Source: Rubrolithibacter danxiaensis (GTDB taxonomy: Bacteria > Bacteroidota > Bacteroidia > Sphingobacteriales > Sphingobacteriaceae). Taken from it: 64,000 nt of DNA. This document shows positions 36,129 to 45,800 of the stretch, piece by piece. A program made the position numbers and the translations under genes. The stretch lies in the NCBI RefSeq assembly GCF_047272945.1, contig NZ_JBKOPS010000003.1, forward strand, positions 124,001 to 188,000, given 5' to 3'. Position 1 is the first letter of the stretch. Each line of letters starts with the position of its first letter. Below the pieces are notes generated by a model. It was given only the letters and a program-made list of their open reading frames with translations. It ran no database searches and had not been told where the DNA came from.

Positions 36129-36168
36129 ATGAAAAAGCCATCATAATATTATTGGATGGCTTTTTCAT
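36129..36168 (+). terminator. Terminator of ssrA
   Basis: Stem of 14 pairs (ATGAAAAAGCCATC with GATGGCTTTTTCAT), loop 12 nt. It follows the mature 3' end by 7 bp; the T-tract is embedded in the stem. Confidence 0.8.
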
Positions 36169-36341
36169 ACATCTTTTTAAAAAACAAATCGATACTTGCA
36201 GTTCCGATAATTATTTAAAAACTTCAGCTGCATACAATCATAATTTCTCAACTTAACAATTGGGAATATCCGAGTAAATAATCCTTTACAATTATGCTGT
36301 CAATATTTATATATAAATGGTTCAATTTATATTAGTCCTTT

Positions 36342-36349
36342 TATATTTG
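36342..36349 (+). promoter_or_regulatory. Putative promoter of the phytochrome operon
   Basis: TATATTTG (fits TAnnTTTG), 33 bp before the ATG of the heme oxygenase gene. No clean -33 TTTG is visible at the usual 19-21 bp. Confidence 0.35.
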
Positions 36350-36382
36350 ATCTTCCTAAAGCCAAAGCTAATATTGATATAA

Positions 36383-36961
36383 ATGGTTTCTTCATTATTA
36401 AAACAATTTACCACAGAAGTACATTTAAATCTTGAAAAAAAACTTATTTCAAAAATAAAATTAATTCGTTCTGCTAAAGATTATTCAAACATTCTGCAAA
36501 TCTTTTATGGTTATTTCGGTCCTCTGGAAAAAAAGATTGATGAATATTTAGATAAAGAAATTTTACCTGATTATTTATTAAGGCGAAAATCAGCAGCTAT
36601 TCTATACGATCTTAAAACCCTGAACATTGATATTTCAAATGATGCAGCTATAAATGAAGAACTTCCTCAGATTGATAATAGCTTTCAGGCATTGGGGGCG
36701 TTATATGTTCTTGAAGGATCTACTCTAGGAGGTAAAACAATTGCAAAGATGATTGAAAGTACTATAGGTATTAGTAATTCTCTTACATTTTTCAAGAGTT
36801 ATGGAAATGATACAATGAGCATGTGGAACATATTCAAGTCTGTTTTAAACAACCTTGATTTAACTGAACCTCAACGTAAAGAGGTATTAATATCAGCAAA
36901 AGATACATTTATCAAATTTGAAAACTGGATAGAAAAGAATGACTCAAGAAAAAAATTATGA
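36383..36961 (+). CDS. bphO: Biliverdin-producing heme oxygenase
   Basis: 192 aa, normal size. The probable proximal histidine is H14 (FTTEVHLNLEKK); LGALYVLEGSTLGGKTI is the distal-helix motif of bacterial BphO/HO proteins. It opens heme to biliverdin, the chromophore of bacteriophytochrome. The stop overlaps the start of the phytochrome gene by 23 bp, the usual linkage of chromophore supply and photoreceptor. Assignment is helped by that context. Confidence 0.9.
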   Translation: MVSSLLKQFTTEVHLNLEKKLISKIKLIRSAKDYSNILQIFYGYFGPLEKKIDEYLDKEILPDYLLRRKSAAILYDLKTLNIDISNDAAINEELPQIDNSFQALGALYVLEGSTLGGKTIAKMIESTIGISNSLTFFKSYGNDTMSMWNIFKSVLNNLDLTEPQRKEVLISAKDTFIKFENWIEKNDSRKKL

Positions 36962-38465
36962 CTCGGAATTCTGCGGCAGCCTCCCCCTGCATCAGGTAAA
37001 TATGATTCAACCCTACGGATACCTGATAGTTATCGATAAAAAAGATCTTAAAATTATTCAGGCAAGTGAAAATATTGTTCAGCTATTGGCAAAACCGGCA
37101 AATCAGGTTGTTAATACCTTTTTAAATGAATATCTGCACCCTTCTGAAATCCACAGCATTACCGAAAAATTTCAGAATGATATAAAAGATAAAATTCCAC
37201 TAACTTTTTCTTTTTCTGAATCTACTGAAAAAAAAGAATTTCTCGCTTTGCTTCATGCTAAAGCAGATTATATAATTATCGAATTGGAGGAGGTCTATCC
37301 GAACGAAAAGAACTCTTTTATTGACGTATTTCAGCGACTAAAATACATAATGGCAGAAATTGACCTTGCCACAACCGTACGGGAGGCTTGTAGTATCGCC
37401 ATCCGGGAGTTAAAAAAACTTTCAGGATTTGATAAAGTAATGATGTACACCTTTGATGAGGAGTGGAATGGTACCGTAATTGCCGAAGCAATGGAAGAAG
37501 GAATGGATGCGTATTATGGACTTAAATTTCCTGCCTCTGACATTCCAAAACAGGCTAGGCAATTATATCTTACAAATCCATACAGACTTATACCCAACAG
37601 GGAATATACTCCTGTAAGGTTATACCCGGTAATTAACCCGCTTACTCATGCATTTATTGATCTTTCTGACTGTAATTTAAGAAGTGTAGCTGCAGTGCAT
37701 CTGGAATATCTCGGCAATATGAATGTAATGGCTTCTATGTCTACGCGGGTACTGATTAATGAGCTATTATGGGGACTGATATCATGCCACCACCGGCAGG
37801 AGAAGCATTTAAGCTATGAAATGTGTTCTGCTTTTGAACTGCTTTCAAATTTTATATCCGCTAAAATATCTTCTATTATTCATAAAGAACACGCTGAACG
37901 TTCACGGAGCCTGCAGGAAAAACAGGCCAGAATAATTGAGCAGGTCTATTCAAAAAAGAATCTGGTCGAGGGATTATTTGACGAACAAGTGAATATAATG
38001 GACCTTATTGAATCCACAGGTGCAGCAATAAACTTTATGGATAATATTACTACAATAGGGAGTACTCCATCTGTTGAAGAAATTGAAAATTTATTACTAT
38101 GGCTTCAAACCAGAAACACTGATACCGTATATAACGAGTCGAAATTGCCGAAGGTTTATGATGACGCGGATAATTACTATAAAATTGCCAGTAGCATTTT
38201 AGCAATTCCTATAAACACACAAAAAGGTTATTATATTGTTCTTTTCCGGCCAGAAGTGATACAAACGGTAAGCTGGGGCGGTAATCCGAATGAAGCTATT
38301 AATTTTGATAGCGATAAAAAGAATTACCATCCTCGAAACTCATTCAATATCTGGAAACAAGTTGTACAAAAAACCTCAGTTTCATGGACGAGGGAGGAAC
38401 TTGATATTGCAGAAAGGCTTAGAAGCTTTATTTATGAGTTTTCAACAAGATATCTGGCGAATTGA
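36939..38465 (+). CDS. bphP: Bacteriophytochrome photosensory core (PAS-GAF-PHY) without output domain
   Basis: 508 aa. PAS (about 12-120), GAF (about 135-305) and PHY (about 315-500). The biliverdin-binding cysteine in the PAS N-terminus is C12 (SEFCGSLPLHQVNMIQPYG). GAF has PASDIP and the chromophore-pocket histidines in VHLEYL and SCHH; PHY has the tongue motif PRNSFNIWK. It ends after PHY, while most bacteriophytochromes go on into a histidine kinase. The kinase encoded next (CheB-CheR-PAS-HK, overlap near the stop codon) is the obvious partner. It probably senses red/far-red light. Confidence 0.93.
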   Translation: MTQEKNYDSEFCGSLPLHQVNMIQPYGYLIVIDKKDLKIIQASENIVQLLAKPANQVVNTFLNEYLHPSEIHSITEKFQNDIKDKIPLTFSFSESTEKKEFLALLHAKADYIIIELEEVYPNEKNSFIDVFQRLKYIMAEIDLATTVREACSIAIRELKKLSGFDKVMMYTFDEEWNGTVIAEAMEEGMDAYYGLKFPASDIPKQARQLYLTNPYRLIPNREYTPVRLYPVINPLTHAFIDLSDCNLRSVAAVHLEYLGNMNVMASMSTRVLINELLWGLISCHHRQEKHLSYEMCSAFELLSNFISAKISSIIHKEHAERSRSLQEKQARIIEQVYSKKNLVEGLFDEQVNIMDLIESTGAAINFMDNITTIGSTPSVEEIENLLLWLQTRNTDTVYNESKLPKVYDDADNYYKIASSILAIPINTQKGYYIVLFRPEVIQTVSWGGNPNEAINFDSDKKNYHPRNSFNIWKQVVQKTSVSWTREELDIAERLRSFIYEFSTRYLAN

Positions 38466-38470
38466 TTAAC

Positions 38471-41400
38471 ATGGAGACGAGTGCTGTAAATACGCAGAAA
38501 AATAATATGCTTAAAAAGTCCGAACATTACATCGTCGCTATCGGCGCATCTGCAGGTGGACTTGAGGCTATTCATGATTTTTTTGATAATGTACCGGAAA
38601 GCACCCAGCTGTCTTTCATTATTATACAGCACCTCTCTCCCGACTATAAAAGTTTACTGGTCGAGTTGATTTCCAAACATACTCATATGCAGGTTTTTGA
38701 GGCACAAAACAACATGCCAGTGCAAAAAAAATGCGTATATGTAATCCCCAATAACAAACTGATGACGATCAGGAACGGGAAATTAGTTCTTGCAGAAAAG
38801 TCAGTTGGAAAAGGCCCCAACACAGCAATAGATACCTTTTTATATACACTTGCTGAAGAGCGAAAAGGAAAGGCTATTGCAGCTATTCTTTCTGGTACAG
38901 GAACAGACGGAACACGTGGTATCGCTGCCATAAAAGAATGCGGAGGGATGGTGATCGTACAAGATCCTCTGACTGCTAAATTTGATGGGATGCCACATAG
39001 TGCGATAAACTCCGGTCACGCGGATTTTATTCTTCCTCCAGAAATGATGCCTGAAGAGATTTATAATTTTATCCAGGAAAATCCAGCAAGAGTGCTTAAT
39101 AAAGGCAAAGTTGATGACAACCTGCTGGAAAAAATCCTGGAGCATGTTCTTAATCATACAGGTTATGATTTTAATAACTATAAGGCTCCCACTATTACTC
39201 GCCGATTAAGCAAAAGGATGTTACAAGCCGATTTTGATAAGCTTGAAGATTATCTGGCTCATCTTGACAAACATCCGGAAGAAGCCAGACAGCTAGGTAA
39301 GGAATTCCTGATCGGGGTAACTAAGTTTTTCAGGGATAAGCCTGCTTTTCAGCTTTTAGACGCTTATATTATACCAGCAATAGTAGATTCAAAACAGGAT
39401 GGAGATGTACTAAAAGTATGGGTTACAGCTTGCAGTACAGGTGAAGAAGCTTATTCTATAGCGATTTCAATTGACCAGTATTTGCAGAAAAAGAAGCGAA
39501 ACCTGGATGTAAAAATTTTTGCTACTGATATTAATGAGAGCAGTGTCCATTTTGCATCTAAAAATGCTTACCCGCTTTCGATTTCAAAAGATATTGAACC
39601 TACGGTTTTAAAAAAATACTTTATTCAAACGGCTAAATCTTATTCCGTAGTTCCACGAATAAGAAAACAGATAGTATTTGCGAAGCATAATATTATTAAG
39701 GATCCTACTTTTATTAATAATGACTTGATATCCTGTAGGAATATGCTCATTTACATGGATCCTGTTCTGCAGCAGAAAGTCCAGACGAAGCTTCACTTTT
39801 CATTAAATTCCTCGGGATACCTGTTTTTGGGTTCCAGCGAAACGGCATCTTCGATAAAAGATGGTTTAAAAGAAGTAGACTCGAAATGGAAGATTTATAA
39901 AAAAAACGGAAACGTGAAAATTAACACCACGAACCTTTTTGGAATTGATGATTCTGTAAAACCCCGCGAAAGAACCGTTCCGGGTATCCGAAAAAGAGGA
40001 GATACTCAGAGAGATATTCTCTTAGATTTCAGTGAATTGATTTGTGAAGACCTGGGCTATGTAGGATTTTATATTGACCACAACTATGCAATAAAAGAAA
40101 CGATAGGAAATTACAGAAAATACTTGTCTCTTCCCGAAAAACAGCTTGCCCTTAATCTGTTAAAAATGGTTCCGAAAGAACTATCTGTAGCGATAAACAC
40201 GGCAGTAAGAAAATCATCAAAAGATTTAAAAAAAGTATTACTAAAAAGTGTAAGATATAAAGAAAACGACAGGGATGTCTTTGTTAATATTTTGGTTAAA
40301 CCGGCAAATATTGGTATCGGAGCTGCAAATACTCTGATTGTTATTGGAGAAAATATACAGAAAGAAGTTTCTCCAGAGCCTGCATTTACAGCTTATTCAG
40401 CAGCTGAACCGAATGAATATGTACTTGAATTGGAAGCTGAACTAAGTGAAACCAGGACAAATCTGCAGATGGCTGTAGAAGGGATGGAAACAACAAATGA
40501 GGAACTGCAATCAAGCAACGAAGAATTATTATCAGCCAATGAAGAGTTACAATCAAGCAATGAAGAACTTCAATCTTTAAACGAGGAACTCCACACCCTG
40601 AATACGGAGCATCAAATCAAAATCAAAGAGCTGGTAGAATTAAATGACGACTTAAACAATTATTTTAGCAGCACCAATATAGGGCAGATATTTCTAGATT
40701 CCGACCTGAATATCCGGAAATTTAATCCGGCAGCCACCAGCCTCATTAACCTAATAGAAACAGACATTGGAAGGCCTCTGAATCATATCTCAACAAACTT
40801 CAAATATGACAATCTGCTATCAGATGTAAAATATGTAAAAGAACACGGTCAGATTATTGAGCAAGAAGTTGTTCTGGCAAATGGCCATAACAGTTTGGTT
40901 CGGCTTTATCCTTATATAAGGCAGGATAAACAATACGACGGTGTCGTTATTACTTTCGTTGACATCTCTGCCATTACCCATTTAAATAACATTATAAAAG
41001 GTGTTTTTAACTCCAGCTTAAGTGCCATTATGGCCCTAAAAGCGATAAGAAACCCAGAGAATCAAATTATTGATTTTGAGTGCATAACCGCCAACTATGC
41101 ATCTTTACAATTAACTGGCCCTAATGTTAAGTCGCTGCGCAAAAATGCGCCTGTTCTTTTAAAAGATGGCTTTTTAGAAAAGTACAGCCAGGTAGTTAAA
41201 ACAGGAAAACCACTACAGGCCGAATTTCATAATAAGCAGGAGGAAAAGGATGAGTGGTACCATGTTGTTGCAGTAAAAATGCTCGATGGACTTGTAATAA
41301 CATTTACTAATATAACTGATAAAAAAGCTTCAGACATTAAGCTCAAAAAGAATTACAATGAACTTATTGTTGCACGGGAGAATCTAAAGAGCCTTAATTC

Positions 41401-43663
41401 ACAACTCGAAGATACAGTAAACAAACGCACCAAAGAATTATCTGAGAGTGAAGAACGTTTCCGGCTGGTAGCTAAAGCCACCAATGATGCAATTTGGGAT
41501 TGGAATCTAGTTAATAATCACATCTGGTGGAATGAAAGTTTTTATGCTCAGTTTGGCTACGAGCAGGTTGAAGCCAGTCAATCGGGTGTATTCTGGTTAG
41601 AACATATTCATCCTGCTGACCGCCAGAGAGTAGAAAGTAATGTTTACGAAGTGATAAATTCCGGTAAAAAGATCTGGTTTGAGGAATATCGGTTTATGAA
41701 GGCTGACGGTTCTTATGCCTATATTTTTGACCGTGGCTATGTTTTACATGATGAATTTAATACCCCTTACCGGATGTTGGGTTCTAAGCTGGATGTAACC
41801 AAACTTCGAGAAGCGGAAAGAAAAGCGCTTGCTTCTGAAGGAAAATTTAGAAGGATCTTTGAATCAAACATGATCGGGATGTTTTTCTCCAATTACAAAG
41901 GCGAAATTATCAGTGCCAATGATTATGTATTAAATATGCTTGGCTTTAGCAGGAAGGATATTGAAGAAGGCAAATTACGATGGGATAACCTTACTCCTCC
42001 CGAATACGCCAAATTAAACAACAAGGCAATTGACCAGTTAAAACATGAAGGTTTATGCCCCGCTTTTGAGAATGAATATTACAGAAAAGACGGCAGCAGA
42101 GTGCCTGCCCTTGTTGGTTCGGCCGCTATAGAAGAAGATGACGCGATTGATGCTGTAACCTATGTAATTGACCTTACTGAGAAAAAGGAAGCAGAAGCAA
42201 AAGAAAAAGAGTTGCAAAGTGCCGTTAAAAAGAATGAGGATAAATTACGTTTCCTTGCAGACGCTGTTCCTCAAAAAATCTGGACAGCATTACCAGATGG
42301 CAATATTGATTATTTCAATAAAGTAATGCTGGATTATACAGGTAAGAGTTTGGAGGAATTCCGCACCAAAGGCTGGAAAGACATTGTGCATCCTGAGGAT
42401 TGGGAACGTTATATCACAGAATGGTCAAAAGCAATTGTATCAGGACATGATTTTGAAATAGAGCGACGCCTGTTAAATGCAGAGGGAGAATACCGATGGC
42501 ATTTAACCCGAAGTATTGCCCAACACGACTCTGCTGGAAATATTACGATATGGATAGGTTCGAGTACCGACATTCATGAGCAAAAAACCCTTACAGAGGA
42601 AATAAAATCGAGTGAGATTTATTTCCGGCAACTGGCAGACAAAACTCCTTTCATGATATGGAAAGTGGATGAAAACGGGCAATGTAATTATGTAAACATC
42701 CCCTGGATAACCTTTACCGGACTTTCTTTTGAGAATAGTATGAAATTGGGCTGGAACAAAGCATTTCATCCTGAAGACAAGGAACGGGAATATACTAAAT
42801 TTATGGATTGCTTCCATAAACGGGAAAGTTACCAGTCTAAATTCAGGTTAAAAAGAAAAGACGGCGAATACCGCTGGGTATTAGGACAAAGTAATCCTGT
42901 AATTAATGATTATTTTGAAGGATATATAGGTAGTTTGACTGACATTCATGATCAGGAAATGGCTCAACAAACCCTGAAGCTTTTAATGCAGAAGAAAGAT
43001 GAATTTATGAGCATTGCCAGCCATGAATTGAAAACGCCTATAACCAGTATGAAGGCATCCTTACAGTTTGTGGAACGAATTGCTGATCAAAACGAGGAAA
43101 TAAAACCTGTTCAACCATTTCTGGAAAGAGCTACACGCCAGATAAACAAACTCAGCGACCTTGTAAACGACCTGCTTAATGTTACTAAAATACAGGCAGG
43201 AAAAATGCTACTAAATAAGACAAGCTTTACAATTGGACAGGCTATACAAGATTGTGCTGACCAAATACAGATAACCGAGGATTCGCATCGTATAGAAATA
43301 AAAGGGAAAACCGACACTGTTATTTTTGCAGACAAACATCGTATTGAGCAAGTAATAATTAATTTCCTCTCTAATGCTATCAAGTATTCTCCACAAAGTG
43401 ATAAAGTAATTTTAACCATAAAACCAGGAGCAGACCATGTACGGGTTGAGGTAAAAGATTTTGGAATTGGAATACCTGAAGATAAAGTAAATTATGTCTT
43501 TGACCGTTTCTTTCGTGTACAGGAGTCTTCCCAAAAATTCTCGGGCCTTGGGTTGGGATTATACATCTCTGCCGAAATTATCAGAAGGCACGGAGGAGAA
43601 GTAGGTGTAGTCAGCAAGGATGGTAATGGTTCAGAATTTTGGTTTACACTCCCTCTTAACTAA
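38471..43663 (+). CDS. CheB-CheR-PAS fusion sensor histidine kinase
   Basis: 1730 aa from the ATG at 38471 (a TTG at 38462 overlaps the previous stop; ATG preferred). Order: CheB methylesterase (about 18-210; catalytic triad S27 in GASAGG, H54 in IIQHLSP, D146 in TGTDG); CheR methyltransferase (about 230-480; SAM motif VTACSTGEEAYS); coiled coil with repeated SSNEEL/SANEEL (about 660-720); about six PAS regions; HisKA with H1518 (ASHELKTPIT); HATPase (VKDFGIGIPED, GLGLGLYISAE). No receiver domain. CheB and CheR domains in kinases of this class are usually signalling modules; the PAS set may sense redox, small ligands or energy state. It probably relays the signal of the phytochrome. Confidence 0.92.
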   Translation: METSAVNTQKNNMLKKSEHYIVAIGASAGGLEAIHDFFDNVPESTQLSFIIIQHLSPDYKSLLVELISKHTHMQVFEAQNNMPVQKKCVYVIPNNKLMTIRNGKLVLAEKSVGKGPNTAIDTFLYTLAEERKGKAIAAILSGTGTDGTRGIAAIKECGGMVIVQDPLTAKFDGMPHSAINSGHADFILPPEMMPEEIYNFIQENPARVLNKGKVDDNLLEKILEHVLNHTGYDFNNYKAPTITRRLSKRMLQADFDKLEDYLAHLDKHPEEARQLGKEFLIGVTKFFRDKPAFQLLDAYIIPAIVDSKQDGDVLKVWVTACSTGEEAYSIAISIDQYLQKKKRNLDVKIFATDINESSVHFASKNAYPLSISKDIEPTVLKKYFIQTAKSYSVVPRIRKQIVFAKHNIIKDPTFINNDLISCRNMLIYMDPVLQQKVQTKLHFSLNSSGYLFLGSSETASSIKDGLKEVDSKWKIYKKNGNVKINTTNLFGIDDSVKPRERTVPGIRKRGDTQRDILLDFSELICEDLGYVGFYIDHNYAIKETIGNYRKYLSLPEKQLALNLLKMVPKELSVAINTAVRKSSKDLKKVLLKSVRYKENDRDVFVNILVKPANIGIGAANTLIVIGENIQKEVSPEPAFTAYSAAEPNEYVLELEAELSETRTNLQMAVEGMETTNEELQSSNEELLSANEELQSSNEELQSLNEELHTLNTEHQIKIKELVELNDDLNNYFSSTNIGQIFLDSDLNIRKFNPAATSLINLIETDIGRPLNHISTNFKYDNLLSDVKYVKEHGQIIEQEVVLANGHNSLVRLYPYIRQDKQYDGVVITFVDISAITHLNNIIKGVFNSSLSAIMALKAIRNPENQIIDFECITANYASLQLTGPNVKSLRKNAPVLLKDGFLEKYSQVVKTGKPLQAEFHNKQEEKDEWYHVVAVKMLDGLVITFTNITDKKASDIKLKKNYNELIVARENLKSLNSQLEDTVNKRTKELSESEERFRLVAKATNDAIWDWNLVNNHIWWNESFYAQFGYEQVEASQSGVFWLEHIHPADRQRVESNVYEVINSGKKIWFEEYRFMKADGSYAYIFDRGYVLHDEFNTPYRMLGSKLDVTKLREAERKALASEGKFRRIFESNMIGMFFSNYKGEIISANDYVLNMLGFSRKDIEEGKLRWDNLTPPEYAKLNNKAIDQLKHEGLCPAFENEYYRKDGSRVPALVGSAAIEEDDAIDAVTYVIDLTEKKEAEAKEKELQSAVKKNEDKLRFLADAVPQKIWTALPDGNIDYFNKVMLDYTGKSLEEFRTKGWKDIVHPEDWERYITEWSKAIVSGHDFEIERRLLNAEGEYRWHLTRSIAQHDSAGNITIWIGSSTDIHEQKTLTEEIKSSEIYFRQLADKTPFMIWKVDENGQCNYVNIPWITFTGLSFENSMKLGWNKAFHPEDKEREYTKFMDCFHKRESYQSKFRLKRKDGEYRWVLGQSNPVINDYFEGYIGSLTDIHDQEMAQQTLKLLMQKKDEFMSIASHELKTPITSMKASLQFVERIADQNEEIKPVQPFLERATRQINKLSDLVNDLLNVTKIQAGKMLLNKTSFTIGQAIQDCADQIQITEDSHRIEIKGKTDTVIFADKHRIEQVIINFLSNAIKYSPQSDKVILTIKPGADHVRVEVKDFGIGIPEDKVNYVFDRFFRVQESSQKFSGLGLGLYISAEIIRRHGGEVGVVSKDGNGSEFWFTLPLN

Positions 43664-43762
43664 AAATACGTGTAGTAGATTGAGCCAGCGTAGAAGTTGC
43701 AGATGTATTTAATTCGGCGGTCTTATTTAATCTCAGGTAATTCCGCTGGTTTCGGAGATCTT

Positions 43763-44083
43763 TTACATAAACCCGAGTTCCAGTTTCGCTTCTTCACTCA
43801 TCATTTCCCGATCCCAGGGGGGATCAAAAGTGATTTCTACCCGGGCTTCTTTAACTCCTTCTATTTGTGAAAGCTTTTCCTGCACATCTCTGAGGATTAT
43901 ATCTGCAGCCGGACATGCCGGAGCGGTCAGGGTCATAATAACTTTTACAATGCCATTTGTATTGGTTATCAGCTCGTATACCAGGCCGAGCTCATAAATA
44001 TCTACAGGTATTTCGGGATCGAAAACCTCTTTCAGTTTTTCAATTACCTGGTCTTTTATTCCTACCGGATCATTAATAATCAT
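43763..44083 (-). CDS. DUF59/MIP18-like iron-sulfur assembly factor
   Basis: 106 aa single DUF59 domain: KEVFDPEIPVDIYELGLVYE and TAPACPAADIIL with the conserved cysteine. Such proteins act in iron-sulfur cluster assembly or transfer (SufT/MIP18-like). Its start overlaps the sufE stop (ATGA), so it is the last gene of the SUF operon. Confidence 0.9.
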   Translation of the reverse strand: MIINDPVGIKDQVIEKLKEVFDPEIPVDIYELGLVYELITNTNGIVKVIMTLTAPACPAADIILRDVQEKLSQIEGVKEARVEITFDPPWDREMMSEEAKLELGFM

Positions 44084-44511
44084 ACCTGTGATTTTTTAAC
44101 GGAGTCGAGTGCAACTGCGTATAATTTTATCTGCTTTACCATTGACAGTAATCCGTTGGAACGGGTGGGCGAAAGATGTTCCTTTAGTCCTATGCGGTCA
44201 ATAAAGTAAAGTTCAGCTTCGCGGATTTCCCTTGGAGTATATCCTGACAAAACCCGCACTATCAGGCTCACCAGCCCCTTTGAGATAATGGCATCACTAT
44301 CAGCCGTAAAATAGAGCTTTCCATCTTTATACTCAGGATATAGCCATACTTTAGACTGGCAGCCTTTAATCAGGTACTGATCCTGTTTGTAAGCAGGATC
44401 TATTACAGGAAGTTCCTTCGCCTCCTGGATGATGTATTCGTACTTATCCATCCAGTCGGTAAGGAATTCAAATTCCCCGATTAATTCGTCCTGTTTCTCA
44501 TTAATGGTCAT
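44080..44511 (-). CDS. sufE: Cysteine desulfuration protein SufE
   Basis: 143 aa from the ATG at 44509-44511 (MTINEKQDELIGEFEFL), the family-typical start. A longer frame reaches upstream into sufS but has no family support. The active-site cysteine is C51 in LIKGCQSKVWL, the position used in E. coli SufE. It accepts sulfur from SufS and passes it to the SufBCD scaffold. It starts 10 bp after the sufS stop and overlaps the DUF59 gene by 4 bp. Confidence 0.93.
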   Translation of the reverse strand: MTINEKQDELIGEFEFLTDWMDKYEYIIQEAKELPVIDPAYKQDQYLIKGCQSKVWLYPEYKDGKLYFTADSDAIISKGLVSLIVRVLSGYTPREIREAELYFIDRIGLKEHLSPTRSNGLLSMVKQIKLYAVALDSVKKSQV

Positions 44512-44521
44512 TCTTTTCTTT

Positions 44522-45778
44522 TTATACCAGCATGTTAATAACCTTTTTAAGGCTTTCAACAAAACGGTCAATTTCGTCTGTTGTATTGTAAAGTGCAAAA
44601 GATGCCCTCACAGTTCCGGGAATGCAGAAGAAGTCCATAACCGGTTGTGTACAATGATGGCCAGTACGTACAGCTATTCCCATTTTATCGAGCAAAACGC
44701 CTACATCATACGGATGTGCACCGGTAACAGAAAGCGACAAAGAACCGGTTTTCTCTTTTGTCCTGCCTATAATGCTAACGTTCGGCAAGTCTGCTACCGC
44801 CGATGTTGCATACTGCAGCAAACCCGTTTCAAACTCTGCAATTTCTTTAATACCAATTTCTTTAATAAAATCGACAGCCGCTTTCAGGTTAATGGCACCT
44901 TCTATATGAGGCGTACCCGCTTCAAATTTAAATGGCAGCTCGTTATATTCTGTTTTAGGGAAAGTAACGGTTTTTATCATGTCTCCCCCACCCTGGTACG
45001 GAGGCAGCTTATCCAGCCATTCTTCCTTACCATACAGTACACCAATACCTGTAGGGCCGTACATTTTGTGGCCGGAGAATGCAATAAAATCGCAGTCAAG
45101 CTGCTGAACATCTATGGGAATATGCTGAATTGCCTGGGCTGCGTCAATTAAAACAGGTGTACCATTCTGATGCGCAAGTTCAATAATTTCCTTTACCGGG
45201 TTGATAGTTCCCAACGTATTGGACACATAACTGACAGCAACTATTTTTACTGTTTCATCCAGCAAATTCCGGTACTCATCCATAATAAGTCCGCCATTTT
45301 CATCTATCGGGATGACCTTAAGAACTGCTCCTCTCTTTTCACACAGCATCTGCCAGGGAACAATATTAGAATGATGTTCGAGGGCCGAGATAATTACAGA
45401 ATCTCCTTTATTAACAGCATATCTTCCATAAGTATCTGCTATTAAGTTAATGCCGTCTGTTGTCCCTTTGGTAAAAATAACTTCTCTGGAACTTCGGGCA
45501 TTTATAAATTCAGCAATTGTATTACGGCTTATTTCATATGCATCTGTTGCTTTCTGACTAAGATAATGCACACCACGATGGATATTGCTGTTAATACTTG
45601 TATAATAATCGCTTATGGCGTTAATAACAGCCCAGGGCTTCTGTGTTGTAGCAGCGTTGTCAAAATAGATAAGCGGTTTTCCAAATACAGTTTGGTGGAG
45701 GGCAGGAAATTGTGCATTTACCGGCTCTCCCTGGTATTCGAGGTATTTTTGTATGCTTTCTGTTTTAATTTCCATCAA
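44522..45778 (-). CDS. sufS: Cysteine desulfurase SufS
   Basis: 418 aa, class V aminotransferase fold, group II desulfurase. PLP lysine K238 is in FSGHKMYGPTG; catalytic C376 is in GHHCTQPVM, the short-loop group II form. It removes sulfur from cysteine for cluster assembly. It lies in the minus-strand order sufB-C-D-S-E-DUF59 with short gaps. Confidence 0.96.
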   Translation of the reverse strand: MMEIKTESIQKYLEYQGEPVNAQFPALHQTVFGKPLIYFDNAATTQKPWAVINAISDYYTSINSNIHRGVHYLSQKATDAYEISRNTIAEFINARSSREVIFTKGTTDGINLIADTYGRYAVNKGDSVIISALEHHSNIVPWQMLCEKRGAVLKVIPIDENGGLIMDEYRNLLDETVKIVAVSYVSNTLGTINPVKEIIELAHQNGTPVLIDAAQAIQHIPIDVQQLDCDFIAFSGHKMYGPTGIGVLYGKEEWLDKLPPYQGGGDMIKTVTFPKTEYNELPFKFEAGTPHIEGAINLKAAVDFIKEIGIKEIAEFETGLLQYATSAVADLPNVSIIGRTKEKTGSLSLSVTGAHPYDVGVLLDKMGIAVRTGHHCTQPVMDFFCIPGTVRASFALYNTTDEIDRFVESLKKVINMLV

Positions 45779-45800
45779 TCCTTCTTTCTTAACAGCCTTA

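Noticed and set aside
38462..38470. TTG start for the CheB-CheR kinase
   Set aside because: The ATG three codons later is preferred; both cannot be distinguished by domain content.
44512..44598. Longer SufE start reaching into sufS
   Set aside because: The extra 29 residues have no family match; the internal ATG at 44511 places the active cysteine at residue 51 as in known SufE.
44429..45151. 240-codon plus-strand frame opposite sufS/sufE
   Set aside because: Antisense to well-supported genes; low-complexity translation rich in Cys, Phe and Arg, typical of a shadow frame.
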